Assembly (NCBI GenBank): GCA_963718405.1
Contig: CAVQYZ010000001.1
Location: 682,001-746,000 of the forward strand
From: Bog-756 sp963718405
GTDB taxonomy: Bacteria > Actinomycetota > Acidimicrobiia > Acidimicrobiales > RAAP-2
DNA length: 64,000 bases
Direction of reading: 5' to 3'
In this document: piece by piece, positions 33,570-42,886 of the stretch
Layout of the letters: each line of letters begins with the position of its first letter
Position numbering within the stretch: position 1 is the first letter of the stretch
Program-made: the position numbers and the translations under genes
The notes under the pieces: model-generated
Seen by the model: only the letters and a program-made list of their open reading frames with translations
Told to the model about the DNA's origin: nothing
Database searches by the model: none

Positions 33570-34752
33570 GTCCGTTACCGAAGAGGCTCCGATCGTCCGT
33601 TATGTCAACCTGTTGGTTCTCCAGGCGCTCAACGAGCGCGCCTCGGACATCCATGTCGAGCCCACGGCGACCGACCTCCGCATTCGCTACCGGATAGACG
33701 GGGTGCTCCACGATGTTTCGACGGCCCCTCGGGCCATCTCGGCCGCAGTGACCACCCGCTTGAAGGTGATGGCCGATCTGAACGTGGCTGAGCACCGGAT
33801 CCCCCAGGACGGTCGGATCTCGCTCAACGTGGGCAGCAAGGGGATCGATCTCCGGATGGCTACCCTTCCGACGATCCACGGCGAGAAAGTCGTGATGCGG
33901 GTGCTCGACAAATCGAGCGTGGTGCTTGGGTTCGCCGACTTGGGCTTCGACGAGGACCTCCTCCGGACCTACGAAGGTCTCTACACGAAGCCGTACGGGA
34001 CGATTCTGGTTACAGGGCCCACCGGCTCGGGGAAGTCCACCACTCTCTACACGACTTTGACGGCGCTCAACACGCCGGAAAAGAACATCATCACCGTCGA
34101 GGACCCGGTCGAGCTGCAACTCAAGGGTGTCAATCAAGTCCAGCTCAATGTCAAGGCGGGGCTGACATTTGCCTCGGCACTGAAATCGATCCTCCGGTCA
34201 GACCCCGACATCGTCCTCGTCGGTGAGATTCGAGACAAGGAGACAGCCGTCATCGCCATCGAGGCCGCTCTGACCGGCCACATGGTGCTGTCGACCCTGC
34301 ACACCAACAGCGCTGCGTCCACCCCAATGCGACTGATCGAGATGGGCATCGAGCCCTTTTTGGTCACTTCGTCGCTGTCAGGCGTGCTCGCTCAACGCCT
34401 CACCAGAAGACTGTGCATGCACTGCAAAGAATCCTATGAACCGACGAAATCGGACATCGCTGCCGCAGGATGGACCGTTGATGAAGTCGACGAAGTTGGA
34501 GGCATGTCCCAGGTATTTCGGGCGGTTGGCTGTTCGGCCTGCGCCAATACGGGTTACCGAGGGCGGAAAGCTCTGTCTGAGTTGATGCCCATGACCGAGG
34601 AGATCGAACGAATGATCATTGAAGGAGGATCGGTGGAAGAAATCCATAAGCTCGCCGTGTCACAGGGGATGCTCACGCTGCGACAGAGCGGGATACGCAA
34701 AGCAATTGAGGGCGAGACGACCCTCGAAGAAGTTCTCCGGGTGGTGGCATGA
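33570..34752 (+). CDS. pilB: pilB 3' part: pilus extension ATPase domain
   Basis: This frame encodes the full ATPase core of the PilB/GspE family, which powers pilus extension at the inner face of the membrane. Visible are Val-Asn-Leu-Leu-Val-Leu-Gln-Ala and Ala-Ser-Asp-Ile-His-Val-Glu-Pro, Walker A Gly-Pro-Thr-Gly-Ser-Gly-Lys-Ser near 34017, the Asp box with Val-Glu-Asp-Pro-Val-Glu, Walker B Ile-Val-Leu-Val-Gly-Glu and the zinc tetracysteine (Cys-Met-His-Cys, Cys-Ser-Ala-Cys). It continues the broken 5' part; the open frame reaches back to 33382, but the sequence before 33570 is the shadow of the other frame. The stop overlaps the pilT start (ATGA at 34749). Confidence 0.9.
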
Positions 34753-36419
34753 GCCCGGTAACGGCAGAGACGCGAGTGGAATGGTCGATTCGCCTGGCCC
34801 ATGCGTTGGTGCAAGGTGGCTATGAGACTGACAGCAATCTGGCCCCTCTGGTGGCGGAGGCCAAGGCCACGGGGCAGAGCCTGGCCCTGCTCTTGATCAG
34901 CAGAAACTTGGCCCTGCCGGGTGTAGTGGTCGGTGCCATGGCTCATCTCGCTCAGATGCCCGCCGTTGACCTGGCGGCCATGGTTCCGAGTGCCGATGCC
35001 AGTGCGGCTGTCCCCGAGGAACTCGGGCGGGAGTTCGGCGCTGTTGCGCTCCAGTTTGACGGCAATGTGCTGGCTGTGGCCTTCGCTGACCCTCCGTCGG
35101 CCGAGGATGTCGATGCGCTGGCCTCACGGATCGGCCATCGGGTGAATCCGGTTCTGGCAGATCCGACCGTCATCGCCCACGTGCTCGATCTTTCTGTCGA
35201 AGGACAGCCTGCGCCAGACTCTGGTCTGATCCCCGGGCCGGCATCAAGCTCTCCGCTGGTCGATACGGCGTCCGTTCCGGGCCAGGTGGAGGCAGCCCCA
35301 GATGTGACCGCCTTGCTCCAACGCGGAATCCCGATGAATCCGACCGACGGAGATGTGCCTATGCACATCGACGACCTGCTCCGCTACGCGGTAACCGTCG
35401 GTGCGTCGGACCTCCACATGACCGCTCAGATGCCGGCGGCCATTCGTCTACACGGTGCCGTTCGGCAAATCGAAGGTTGTCCTGTTCTCGACAATGAGAC
35501 CATTCGCGACATGGTGTTCGGGATCCTTCCGGCTTCGCAGCGTGAACGATTCGAGGCTGAGAACGAGCTTGACACGTCGCACTCCATTGCTGGAGTCGGT
35601 CGATTCCGTGTCAACGTCTCAATGCAGCGGGGCACGGTGGCCGCTGCTCTTAGGCCGATCCCCCACGAGATGCCTGAGTTCGACACATTGGGCTTGCCCA
35701 GTGAGATCAAGTCGTTTACCGACCTCCGCCGTGGGTTGGTACTGGTGACGGGACCAACAGGTTCCGGCAAGTCCACGACGCTCGCCTCTCTGGTGGACAT
35801 CATCAATCGGACAAAGCCTCTGCACATCGTTACGGTGGAAGACCCTATCGAGTTCTTGCATGACCATAAGCGCTCGATCATCACTCAACGCGAGGTTGGT
35901 GAGGACACCAAGTCCTTCTCCGAGGCTTTGCGACGGGTACTTCGCCAGGATCCCGATGTGATCCTGGTCGGTGAGCTGAGGGACCTCGAGACCATATCGA
36001 TGGCGCTGACTGCGGCGGAGACCGGCCACTTGGTGTTCGGAACACTCCATACGCAGGATTGCCCTCAGACGATCGACCGGGTGATCGACGTGTTCCCGAC
36101 GAATCAGCAGGAGCAGATCCGAGTCATGCTCGCTGCCACGCTGGAGGGAGTCGTCACTCAACAGCTGATCGTGAACGCCGATGGGACCGGACGAATTCCG
36201 TGCTCGGAAGTACTGGTGTGCACCTCGGCCATCCGCAACCTGATCCGTCAATCCAAGACCCACCAGATCTACTCCCTGATGCAGGTGGGTGGGTCATTCG
36301 GGATGCAGACAATGGATCAGGGCCTGGCCAAGCTGGTCAGGGACGGCCTGATCTCCGAAAGCATCGCCTATGACCGCAGCTCGAACGAAGAGGACCTTCG
36401 GAACCACCTCAGTATGTGA
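34749..36419 (+). CDS. pilT: PilT retraction ATPase with N-terminal MshEN-like domain
   Basis: The 556-residue protein has a PilT core (about residues 205-556) preceded by about 150 residues resembling an MshEN/GspE N-terminal domain (Leu-Ala-Gln-Met-Pro-Ala-Val-Asp-Leu) and a Pro/Ser linker. Walker A is at 335-342, Walker B has Val-Ile-Leu-Val-Gly-Glu-Leu-Arg-Asp, and the C-terminal Ala-Ile-Arg-Asn-Leu-Ile-Arg element typical of true PilT is present. Ordinary PilT proteins are about 350 residues, so the extension is unusual. Translation is coupled to pilB by the ATGA overlap. It probably disassembles the pilus, possibly with signal input through the extra domain. Confidence 0.9.
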   Translation: MSPVTAETRVEWSIRLAHALVQGGYETDSNLAPLVAEAKATGQSLALLLISRNLALPGVVVGAMAHLAQMPAVDLAAMVPSADASAAVPEELGREFGAVALQFDGNVLAVAFADPPSAEDVDALASRIGHRVNPVLADPTVIAHVLDLSVEGQPAPDSGLIPGPASSSPLVDTASVPGQVEAAPDVTALLQRGIPMNPTDGDVPMHIDDLLRYAVTVGASDLHMTAQMPAAIRLHGAVRQIEGCPVLDNETIRDMVFGILPASQRERFEAENELDTSHSIAGVGRFRVNVSMQRGTVAAALRPIPHEMPEFDTLGLPSEIKSFTDLRRGLVLVTGPTGSGKSTTLASLVDIINRTKPLHIVTVEDPIEFLHDHKRSIITQREVGEDTKSFSEALRRVLRQDPDVILVGELRDLETISMALTAAETGHLVFGTLHTQDCPQTIDRVIDVFPTNQQEQIRVMLAATLEGVVTQQLIVNADGTGRIPCSEVLVCTSAIRNLIRQSKTHQIYSLMQVGGSFGMQTMDQGLAKLVRDGLISESIAYDRSSNEEDLRNHLSM

Positions 36420-36459
36420 TCAAACCGATACAGCCCATTAGACAATAGAGCGGGGAATC

Positions 36460-37697
36460 GTGGCACTGACATTTGAATACAAGGTCCGAGACCGGGCTGG
36501 AAGCCTGGTGGAGGGGCAGCTGGACGGCGACAGCATGGCGCTCGTCGTCAAGCGTCTGCGCGAGATGGGCTACATGCCGATCTCGGTGACTCCCAAGTCG
36601 CAGGTCAATTTCAAGACCGAGATCAAGATCCCGGGATTCAGCGACCGGGTGAAACTGAGGGAGGTCGCCGTCGTCACCCGGCAGTTGTCCACGATGGTTG
36701 ACTCGGGCCTCTCGGTGGTCAGGTCGCTCGGCATTTTGGCGGGCCAGGCGGAGAACCCCACCCTGGCCAAAGTGCTGAACGAAGTCCGTCTGGATTTGGA
36801 GCACGGATCTCTCTATCAGTGGCCTGTTCGAAGCACCCGAAGATCTTCTCGCACCTCTTCTGCACGTTGGTACAGGCCGGCGAAGTCGGCGGAAACCTTG
36901 ACGAAGTTCTAGGCAGCCTGGCTGACACCATCGAAAAGCAGGCTCAACTGAATCGCACGATCCGGTCGGCAATGACGTACCCCGCGGTGGTCTTCAGTGT
37001 GATGCTGATCATCTTCACAGCCATGATTGTTTTCATCGTGCCGGTATTCGGGAAGCTCTTCTCCACCCTTGGAGGAAAGCTCCCTCTACCGACAAGAATC
37101 GTCGTGGGGATATCGAAGGTCATCACCAGCCCGTGGATTTTGCTGATCATCGGGCTGATCATCGTCGGCATCATCGGCCTTCGCCGCTGGATAGCCACCG
37201 AGGAAGGCCGACGCAAATGGGATCGATTGATCCTGAAGCCACCTGTATTCGGACCGCTGTTCCACAAGGTCGCTCTGGCCAGGATGACCGGAACACTGGC
37301 ATCCTTGATCGGTTCCGGGGTTCCGATACTCGAATCCCTCGACATCGCTTCGGATACGTCAGGCAACCGCACGGTGGGCGATGTCCTCATAGAGGCAAAG
37401 AATGGTGTCCGGGAAGGCCGGCCACTGGCCGATCCTCTGCGCGAACACGAGAACATTATTCCGCCTCTTGTGGTCCAGATGATCGAGGTCGGTGAGCAGA
37501 CAGGTGCGCTCGACGGAATGCTCAAAAAGGTGGGAGAGTTTTACGACCAGGAGGTCGAAGTGACAGTGAACAACCTGACCGCCCTGCTGGAGCCCATGCT
37601 GACAGTCTGCATGGGGGTAATGGTCGGCGCCATGGTCATCTCCCTGTATTTGCCTATGTTCGACTACATCAAGCTGGTTCCCGCCGGCGGTTCCTGA
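36460..37697 (+). pseudogene. pilC: pilC inner-membrane platform protein, one frameshift
   Basis: PilC/GspF is the polytopic platform that PilB and PilT rotate. The first 117 or so residues (Phe-Glu-Tyr-Lys-Val-Arg-Asp, then Thr-Arg-Gln-Leu-Ser-Thr-Met) lie in one frame to about 36812. The rest (Ala-Gly-Glu-Val-Gly-Gly-Asn-Leu-Asp-Glu, three membrane segments, second T2SSF domain, Gly-Glu-Gln-Thr-Gly-Ala-Leu) lies in the next frame to 37697. Restoring one missing base near GGATCTCTC gives an uninterrupted family-like protein of about 412 residues, the usual length. Hence a sequencing indel is likely. pilC follows pilT after 40 bases and probably ends the operon before pilA. Confidence 0.85.
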
Positions 37698-38101
37698 CCT
37701 GATCCGATTGCCCCAGGGGAATGGGTCCCAGCGGCAATCACTACACCGTTCAGTTGCCGGTAGCTGCGATGAGCTGATCAAGGACGGCGAGCGGATCGAC
37801 TCGGCCTCACTGTCCATGAACTGATCCACCAGAACCAGGAATTCGTCGAGATCCCGGAAGTCGAACCCTCGGATCCTCTGTGTTTGTCGCGGGATTCGGG
37901 AGGCCTCGGCTGCCAATGTCAGACGGTGGTGTGTCCGGGGCGAAAGCAGACAAACGATCGTTTTGGTTTAAAAGGCAGATGACGCGGTAAAGTCCGGAAC
38001 TTTTTCCTAAAGATGGTCTTATGAACCGTCGATAAAAGTGACGGACACTACTTCGGTGTCCACTTATTGATGCATCAATAACTTACGAGGAGGCAACACC
38101 T
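37698..38101. other. Upstream region of the pilin gene
   Basis: About 400 bases without a gene between pilC and pilA. The last 170 bases are markedly AT-rich (runs such as TTTTGG, CTTTTTCC, ATAAAAG), which suggests a strong independent pilA promoter. I could not fix the -35/-10 boxes. A GGACAC/GTGTCC hairpin and the strong Shine-Dalgarno GAGGAGG (38087-38093) lie at the right end. Confidence 0.5.
38043..38061 (+). promoter_or_regulatory. Hairpin in the pilA leader
   Basis: GGACAC (38043-38048) pairs perfectly with GTGTCC (38056-38061) over a 7-base loop, ending 40 bases before the pilA ATG and 25 bases before its Shine-Dalgarno. It may stabilise the leader of an abundant mRNA or form part of a regulator site; the role is inferred from position. 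Confidence 0.35.
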
Positions 38102-38746
38102 ATGTATTCATCCGTAATCGAGCGCTTGAGCGCCAGGCGAGATGCAGCGGTCGACGCTGGCGAAGATGCCGGCTTCACCCTCATCGAGCTCATGGTCGTG
38201 CTCTTGATCATGGCCATTCTGCTGGCGATCGCCATTCCGACCTTCCTTGGAGTGTCGGGCTCAGCGAATGACCGGGCGGCGCAGTCCAATCTGAACACTG
38301 CCCTCACCAACGTGAAGAGCTACTACCAGAACAATTCGCAGTCGTTCGGTAGCACTGCGGCCACCACGGTCGTTTCAGCCATGACCACCCAGGAGCCGAG
38401 CCTTCAGTGGACCACCGGCACCTCGAGCGGTTCGGGTCAGATCTCTGTCTACGTTGCTGCTGACGGAAATGGGATCGTCCTGGCATCCGAAGCGAAGACC
38501 GGCTATTGCTGGTACCTCATCGACAACGAGGCCGCCGAGACGGACACGACCATCAAGGGCTTCAACAGCGCCACCACCGGTGGAGTGAATGTTGCGGGCG
38601 CAGGTACCTGGTATGGCGTTGCTCAGCCGGCCAAGACCGCTTGCACCGCATCCACGGCTATCGCGCAGAGTGCGACGGCTGGGACCGCTCCTTCGGCCAC
38701 GGTGTCTGTGTTCCAAGGTAACGGGGCTGGCTTCCCGGCTTCGTGA
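38102..38746 (+). CDS. pilA: Type IV pilin (PilA-like major pilin candidate)
   Basis: The 214-residue prepilin has a 24-residue leader ending in Gly, followed by the mature start Phe-Thr-Leu-Ile-Glu-Leu with Glu at +5 and a hydrophobic assembly helix (Val-Val-Leu-Leu-Ile-Met-Ala-Ile-Leu). The globular domain is Ser/Thr/Gly/Ala-rich with two Cys (in Gly-Tyr-Cys-Trp-Tyr and Thr-Ala-Cys-Thr-Ala) that can form the usual C-terminal disulfide loop. GAGGAGG precedes the ATG. A perfect hairpin follows the gene, so it is likely a separate, highly expressed unit. The leader is longer than most class IVa leaders. Confidence 0.93.
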   Translation: MYSSVIERLSARRDAAVDAGEDAGFTLIELMVVLLIMAILLAIAIPTFLGVSGSANDRAAQSNLNTALTNVKSYYQNNSQSFGSTAATTVVSAMTTQEPSLQWTTGTSSGSGQISVYVAADGNGIVLASEAKTGYCWYLIDNEAAETDTTIKGFNSATTGGVNVAGAGTWYGVAQPAKTACTASTAIAQSATAGTAPSATVSVFQGNGAGFPAS

Positions 38747-38794
38747 TCGCAGTAGTCCGATAGGGGATTCCTTTCGGGCGACTGTAGGACCGTC

Positions 38795-38828
38795 AGCGTG
38801 CCCCCCTTCTCCGGAAGGGGGGCACGCT
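38795..38828 (+). terminator. Strong hairpin terminator after pilA
   Basis: A perfect 15-bp stem (AGCGTGCCCCCCTTC with its complement, 38795-38809 and 38814-38828) closes on a 4-base TCCG loop, 48 bases after the pilA stop. No U-run follows; such hairpins are commonly effective in actinobacteria. Confidence 0.8.
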
Positions 38829-38904
38829 GCACGACTAGGCCTGTTGCAGCCCTGTTCGGACTCTAGAGATCTCTCGTAACTGTTCAAAAAGGGGGGGCGG
38901 AGGT

Positions 38905-40359
38905 GTGAAGCCCGCGATGGAACCTGTTGAAGTTGACCGGTCCGGAATTGATGGTCAGTCGGAGGATGCCGAAGCTGCGGTCGCGGTTGGGAAACGTGGC
39001 CTGAGCGTACGGTTGGCTGACCGGAAGTGGCCGCTCATGATGGTTCCGGTCTTCGTCGGTATGGGACTGGCGTACATGCTCGGATGGGATGCCCTGGTGC
39101 ACCACAGCCACTCCTGGGCGGTCGGTGGCGACCTTTGGGGCATCTTCCGCGGTGCCCACTATGTCGGCTGGGGATACCTCGGTGGCATTTACACCAACGG
39201 GAACGGCATCGTGACGTTTCCAGGGATCTGCGTAATCCTCGCCCCTGTCGCCATGTTGACCGAAAAGTTGAATCTCAGCGAATCGTTCTCTCCTTTCTTC
39301 CTGGCCAGGCCAACGGCGGCCTTGGTGCTCGTGCCGGTCGAGCTCCTCCTGGCTTCCTCGGTGATGTTCGCCGCTGACGCGCTGGCCGAGCGCCTACACG
39401 TACTAAAGAGCCGTCGGGCCCTGCTTTGCGTTGTGGTGGCAATCATCGCTTGGCCTGTCGTCGCGCTTTGGGGCCATGCAGAAGACGTGTTGGCCATGAC
39501 CTTCGCCGTCTACGCCATGATCGCCATGCTTAACCGCAGGTGGGCCGCGTTCGGTTGGCTATTGGGCTTCGGAATCGTGATGCAGCCGCTGGTGGCACTC
39601 ATGCTCCCGTTGTTCATAGCCGCGACGCCAAGAGGTCAGCGTGTGCTCGTGACCATCCGATCGATGGCCCTCTCGGCGGTGCTCGTCGGGGTGGCATTTG
39701 CTGGTGACCCGGCAGATACTTACCAGGCGTTGGTCAAGCAGCCCACACCGCCGTCCCTCAATCACCCGACCCCGTGGGTGGCCTTTGCGCCGAAGATATT
39801 CTCGCGCGCTGCCAAGACATACCGTGGGGTGAACGTGCTCCACGGATCGGGGCACGCCTCGCTTCGGGCGACGACGGTTCACTCGCCTGCGTATGCACTG
39901 GTTTCCGGAGGACCAGGTCGCATGATCGATGTGGTTCTGGCCGTCCTGGTGGGGCTGTATGTGTGGCGGCGCCCCCAGCCGCCTGATCGACTGCTCTGGT
40001 TGGCGGCGCTGGTTTTGGCTTCAAGATGTTTTTTTGAGCCGGTAATGACGCCGTACTACCTGGCGCCGCCACTCATACTGGCCATGGTGATGACAGCGCG
40101 GCAGGGTGGGAGGCGGTTCTGGGCCAGTATCGTGCTGGCGCTCGAGATCACGGTCTACGCCTACTACGACCTCAACGAATGGATCTGGTGGCTGCCTATC
40201 GTGGGCGGGTTGGCCGTTGTGGTAGCTCTGGGCTATCCCATCGGGTCCGGACGTGCATTGGACCCGCCCGAAATGTCGATCGACAAGTTGGAGCGACCGG
40301 AGTGGGACGATGGCGCCATCATCGGTGCCGTGGCGGAACGGACCTTGGAGCCTGCCTGA
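38905..40359 (+). CDS. Polytopic membrane protein, possible GT-C-type glycosyltransferase
   Basis: The 484-residue protein has about ten membrane helices. The first extracytoplasmic loop is long, with Gly-Gly-Asp-Leu-Trp-Gly-Ile-Phe-Arg and later Gly-Asn-Gly-Ile-Val-Thr-Phe-Pro-Gly. An acidic residue in the first loop, followed by helices, is the general plan of GT-C/GT87-type polyprenol-phosphate-dependent glycosyltransferases, but I cannot confirm the family. It starts with a GTG closely preceded by a G-rich GGCGGAGG. It follows pilA after the terminator, so a role in pilin or surface glycosylation is only a positional guess. Confidence 0.75.
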   Translation: MKPAMEPVEVDRSGIDGQSEDAEAAVAVGKRGLSVRLADRKWPLMMVPVFVGMGLAYMLGWDALVHHSHSWAVGGDLWGIFRGAHYVGWGYLGGIYTNGNGIVTFPGICVILAPVAMLTEKLNLSESFSPFFLARPTAALVLVPVELLLASSVMFAADALAERLHVLKSRRALLCVVVAIIAWPVVALWGHAEDVLAMTFAVYAMIAMLNRRWAAFGWLLGFGIVMQPLVALMLPLFIAATPRGQRVLVTIRSMALSAVLVGVAFAGDPADTYQALVKQPTPPSLNHPTPWVAFAPKIFSRAAKTYRGVNVLHGSGHASLRATTVHSPAYALVSGGPGRMIDVVLAVLVGLYVWRRPQPPDRLLWLAALVLASRCFFEPVMTPYYLAPPLILAMVMTARQGGRRFWASIVLALEITVYAYYDLNEWIWWLPIVGGLAVVVALGYPIGSGRALDPPEMSIDKLERPEWDDGAIIGAVAERTLEPA

Positions 40360-40396
40360 TCGCTGACGGTGGGCGCCACAGCCAGCAAGAGGAGCC

Positions 40397-41770
40397 CTAC
40401 AGCGGACCCACCGTGTGCTTCCGCCCCGGCAGGTACTCCCGTGAGGTCTCCAACGCCCGGAGAGCGTCGGCCACCACCCGTCGGGTGTCCTCGGGGTCGA
40501 TCACCGCGTCCACGAATCCCCGCTCGGCCGCCTGCCACGGGGTGAGGAACCGCTCGGCGTACTCCTCCCGCAAGGTCTCCTGCTCCTCCGGCCCGGACCG
40601 CCGGTGCAGGATCTGCACCGCCCCTTCGGCCCCCATCACCGCGATCTCCGCCCCGGGCCAGGCGAAGCACAGGTCATTGCCCAGCCCCTTGGAGTCCATG
40701 ACGATGTAGGCACCACCGAAGGCCTTGCGCAGGATCACGCACACCCGGGGCACGGTGGCTTCGGCATAGGCGAAGGCCAGTTCGGCCCCGTGGCGGATCA
40801 TCCCCCGCCACTCGAGGTCCTTGCCCGGTAGGAAGCCCGGTGTGTCCACCAAGGTCACCAGAGGGAGGTTGAAGGAGTCGCAGAACCGGACGAATCGGGC
40901 GCCCTTCTGCGACGCCGCGATATCCAGGGTGCCGGCCAGGGCCTGGGGTTGGTTGGCCACGAACCCCACGGCCCGACCACCGATCCGTCCCAGGGCCGTC
41001 ACCAGTTGGGGCGACCACCGGGTCCACAACTCGGTCACCTCGCCATCGTCGGCCAGTGCCGCCGCCACCCGGCGGACGTCGTAGGAGCTGGTGGCTCGGG
41101 TGGGGATGAGGTCCCGGAGCGCCTCCACCTCCGGACCGGAGGTGGAGGCCACGTCGACCGGGCCCAGCGGGGCCAGATCGTCGGCGTTGGCCGGCAGCAG
41201 GCCCAGCAGGTAGTCCACGTGGGCCATGGCGTCCTCCTCGGAGGCCGCTTCGATGGCGCACAGACCGCTCGATCGGGCGTGCATCGACGTGCCCCCCAGT
41301 TGGTGGATCCCGATCCGCACCCCGGTGAACTCCTCCACCATGGCCGGACCGGAGACGAAGGCGAAGGCCTCGGTGGTCATGACCACCAGGTCGGCCAGTC
41401 CGAGCATCAGGGCCGGACCGGACAGGGCCGGGCCGGTCACCACCACCACCAACGGCACGATGCCCGAGCACGCCGTCAAGGCCCGGGCCGCCTGTCCCCA
41501 TCCGTGCAACGAGGCCACCCCGTCGGACACGTCGGCCCCGCTGGAGGCCAGCACCACGACCAGAGGGATCCGGAGTTCGAGGGCGGACGCCGCCGCCACC
41601 CGCATGGTCTTGCCGTCCTCGATGGACAGGGCTCCGCGTCGCATGGTGGATACCGAACGCACCACCATGGCCGGGCGGCCCCCCAACTCCTCCACGCCGG
41701 CCTGGATCGTTCCGGTGACCAGGTGCCGGAGGATCGGAGCGGCGGGGGCTTCGAGGGTCACCCGGCCCAT
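40397..41770 (-). CDS. Acyl-CoA carboxylase carboxyltransferase-type protein
   Basis: The 457-residue protein carries both crotonase-like halves of biotin-dependent carboxyltransferases: first half Val-Val-Thr-Gly-Pro-Ala-Leu-Ser-Gly-Pro-Ala and Gly-Gly-Thr-Ser-Met-His-Ala-Arg, second half Asp-Thr-Pro-Gly-Phe-Leu-Pro-Gly, Lys-Ala-Phe-Gly-Gly-Ala-Tyr-Ile-Val-Met and Ala-Trp-Pro-Gly-Ala-Glu-Ile-Ala-Val-Met-Gly. Typical AccD/PccB proteins have about 510-530 residues; the N-terminal Ala-Arg-Glu-Arg-Ile segment is absent here. It would transfer carboxylate from carboxybiotin to an acyl-CoA with a biotinylated partner encoded elsewhere. No biotin carboxylase gene is adjacent. Confidence 0.88.
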   Translation of the reverse strand: MGRVTLEAPAAPILRHLVTGTIQAGVEELGGRPAMVVRSVSTMRRGALSIEDGKTMRVAAASALELRIPLVVVLASSGADVSDGVASLHGWGQAARALTACSGIVPLVVVVTGPALSGPALMLGLADLVVMTTEAFAFVSGPAMVEEFTGVRIGIHQLGGTSMHARSSGLCAIEAASEEDAMAHVDYLLGLLPANADDLAPLGPVDVASTSGPEVEALRDLIPTRATSSYDVRRVAAALADDGEVTELWTRWSPQLVTALGRIGGRAVGFVANQPQALAGTLDIAASQKGARFVRFCDSFNLPLVTLVDTPGFLPGKDLEWRGMIRHGAELAFAYAEATVPRVCVILRKAFGGAYIVMDSKGLGNDLCFAWPGAEIAVMGAEGAVQILHRRSGPEEQETLREEYAERFLTPWQAAERGFVDAVIDPEDTRRVVADALRALETSREYLPGRKHTVGPL

Positions 41771-41867
41771 GCTACGGAACGCGCCACCGGCCCGCGTCGA
41801 CCTGGCTCCGGCTACGACTTGCTCTGGTTCCGCCTCGTTGCCGGCTCCGCCCCAGCTCCGGTCGTCG

Positions 41868-42848
41868 TCAGTGCTCGGGTGGTTCGCTGTCCGGCGGTTC
41901 GGGCTTCCCCGGTTCCGAGAGTTTGTGCTCCGGAACGGAGTCTTCGGGCGGAGCGGGGGCCGGCCCCGTGCCCACCTCCGGCTCTACCGCCACCTCCCGG
42001 GTGCCCTGTCGGTCGACCCGTTCGAACTGTCGTTCGACGTCGGCCCACACCAGTTCGTCGGAGCCGAACTCCTCTTCGGACCTCGGCGCTCGAGACAACA
42101 CCACCGCACCCACGATGAGCAGCACGAACAGCATGGTGAGCTTGGAGACGAACCCGGCGATCTGCTGGTCGTTGAGCGGTCGTAGGCCCACGGCGGCGTG
42201 GGAGTGGGCGAACTCCGGGTACAGCGGACGGCGGGAGAAGATGTAGACGAAGGACAAGAAGGCCGGGATCACGGCCTGGGCCACCAAATAGCCGAAGCGC
42301 ACCACCGGCTTGGCCCGTGGAAGGCCCGGAATGCGTCCGAGGACCGGGATCCACAGCACCAGGCCCGCGGCCACGATGGCCAGGTCTATGGCCCCCCGGG
42401 CGATGAACGACGAGGCCTGGGCCCGGACCATCAGCGGCGTCATCGAGCCGATGACGATCACGGTGACCGTGGCGATCGCTACCGGGGGCCGCTGCAACCG
42501 GACCAGAATCGTGTCCACGGCGGCCGGACGGGTCACCCACTGGATCACGTCGTAGGGCAGCCCGAGCAGCAGCATGGGGGCCACGGCCATCAACAGGATC
42601 AACCGCTGGGTGACCAGGGCGATGAGTGACCAGTGGGCCGCAAGATCGGCCACCGGCCAGGTGAGGGCCACCACCGCCGCCCCGCAGGCCACGGCGAACA
42701 AGGCCATCTGCCGCCTGGTCCAGGGGATGGGGGGATCGGCCCTGCGCTCCAGGCGTCGGTGACCGGCAATCACCACTCCGACCCCCACCACCAAGGCCAC
42801 CCATGCCGGCAGGTGGAAGTCCCACGCGTAGGGTCCCGGTACCGGCAC
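41868..42848 (-). CDS. CtaG-type cytochrome c oxidase assembly protein
   Basis: The 326-residue protein has about seven membrane helices and the caa3_CtaG features: Trp-Asp-Phe-His-Leu-Pro-Ala-Trp at the start, Ala-His-Trp-Ser near residue 72, a Leu-Leu-Gly-Leu-Pro helix end, and Leu-Ser-Phe-Val-Tyr-Ile-Phe-Ser-Arg-Arg. The C-terminal 80 residues are Glu/Pro-rich and cytoplasmic or disordered. Family members take part in copper/haem oxidase maturation. It is divergent from pafB with 38 bases between the start codons, so their promoters overlap coding DNA. Confidence 0.88.
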   Translation of the reverse strand: MPVPGPYAWDFHLPAWVALVVGVGVVIAGHRRLERRADPPIPWTRRQMALFAVACGAAVVALTWPVADLAAHWSLIALVTQRLILLMAVAPMLLLGLPYDVIQWVTRPAAVDTILVRLQRPPVAIATVTVIVIGSMTPLMVRAQASSFIARGAIDLAIVAAGLVLWIPVLGRIPGLPRAKPVVRFGYLVAQAVIPAFLSFVYIFSRRPLYPEFAHSHAAVGLRPLNDQQIAGFVSKLTMLFVLLIVGAVVLSRAPRSEEEFGSDELVWADVERQFERVDRQGTREVAVEPEVGTGPAPAPPEDSVPEHKLSEPGKPEPPDSEPPEH

Positions 42849-42886
42849 GATCAGATCTCCGCCGGTCGCGCCCTAGATTGACCGCG

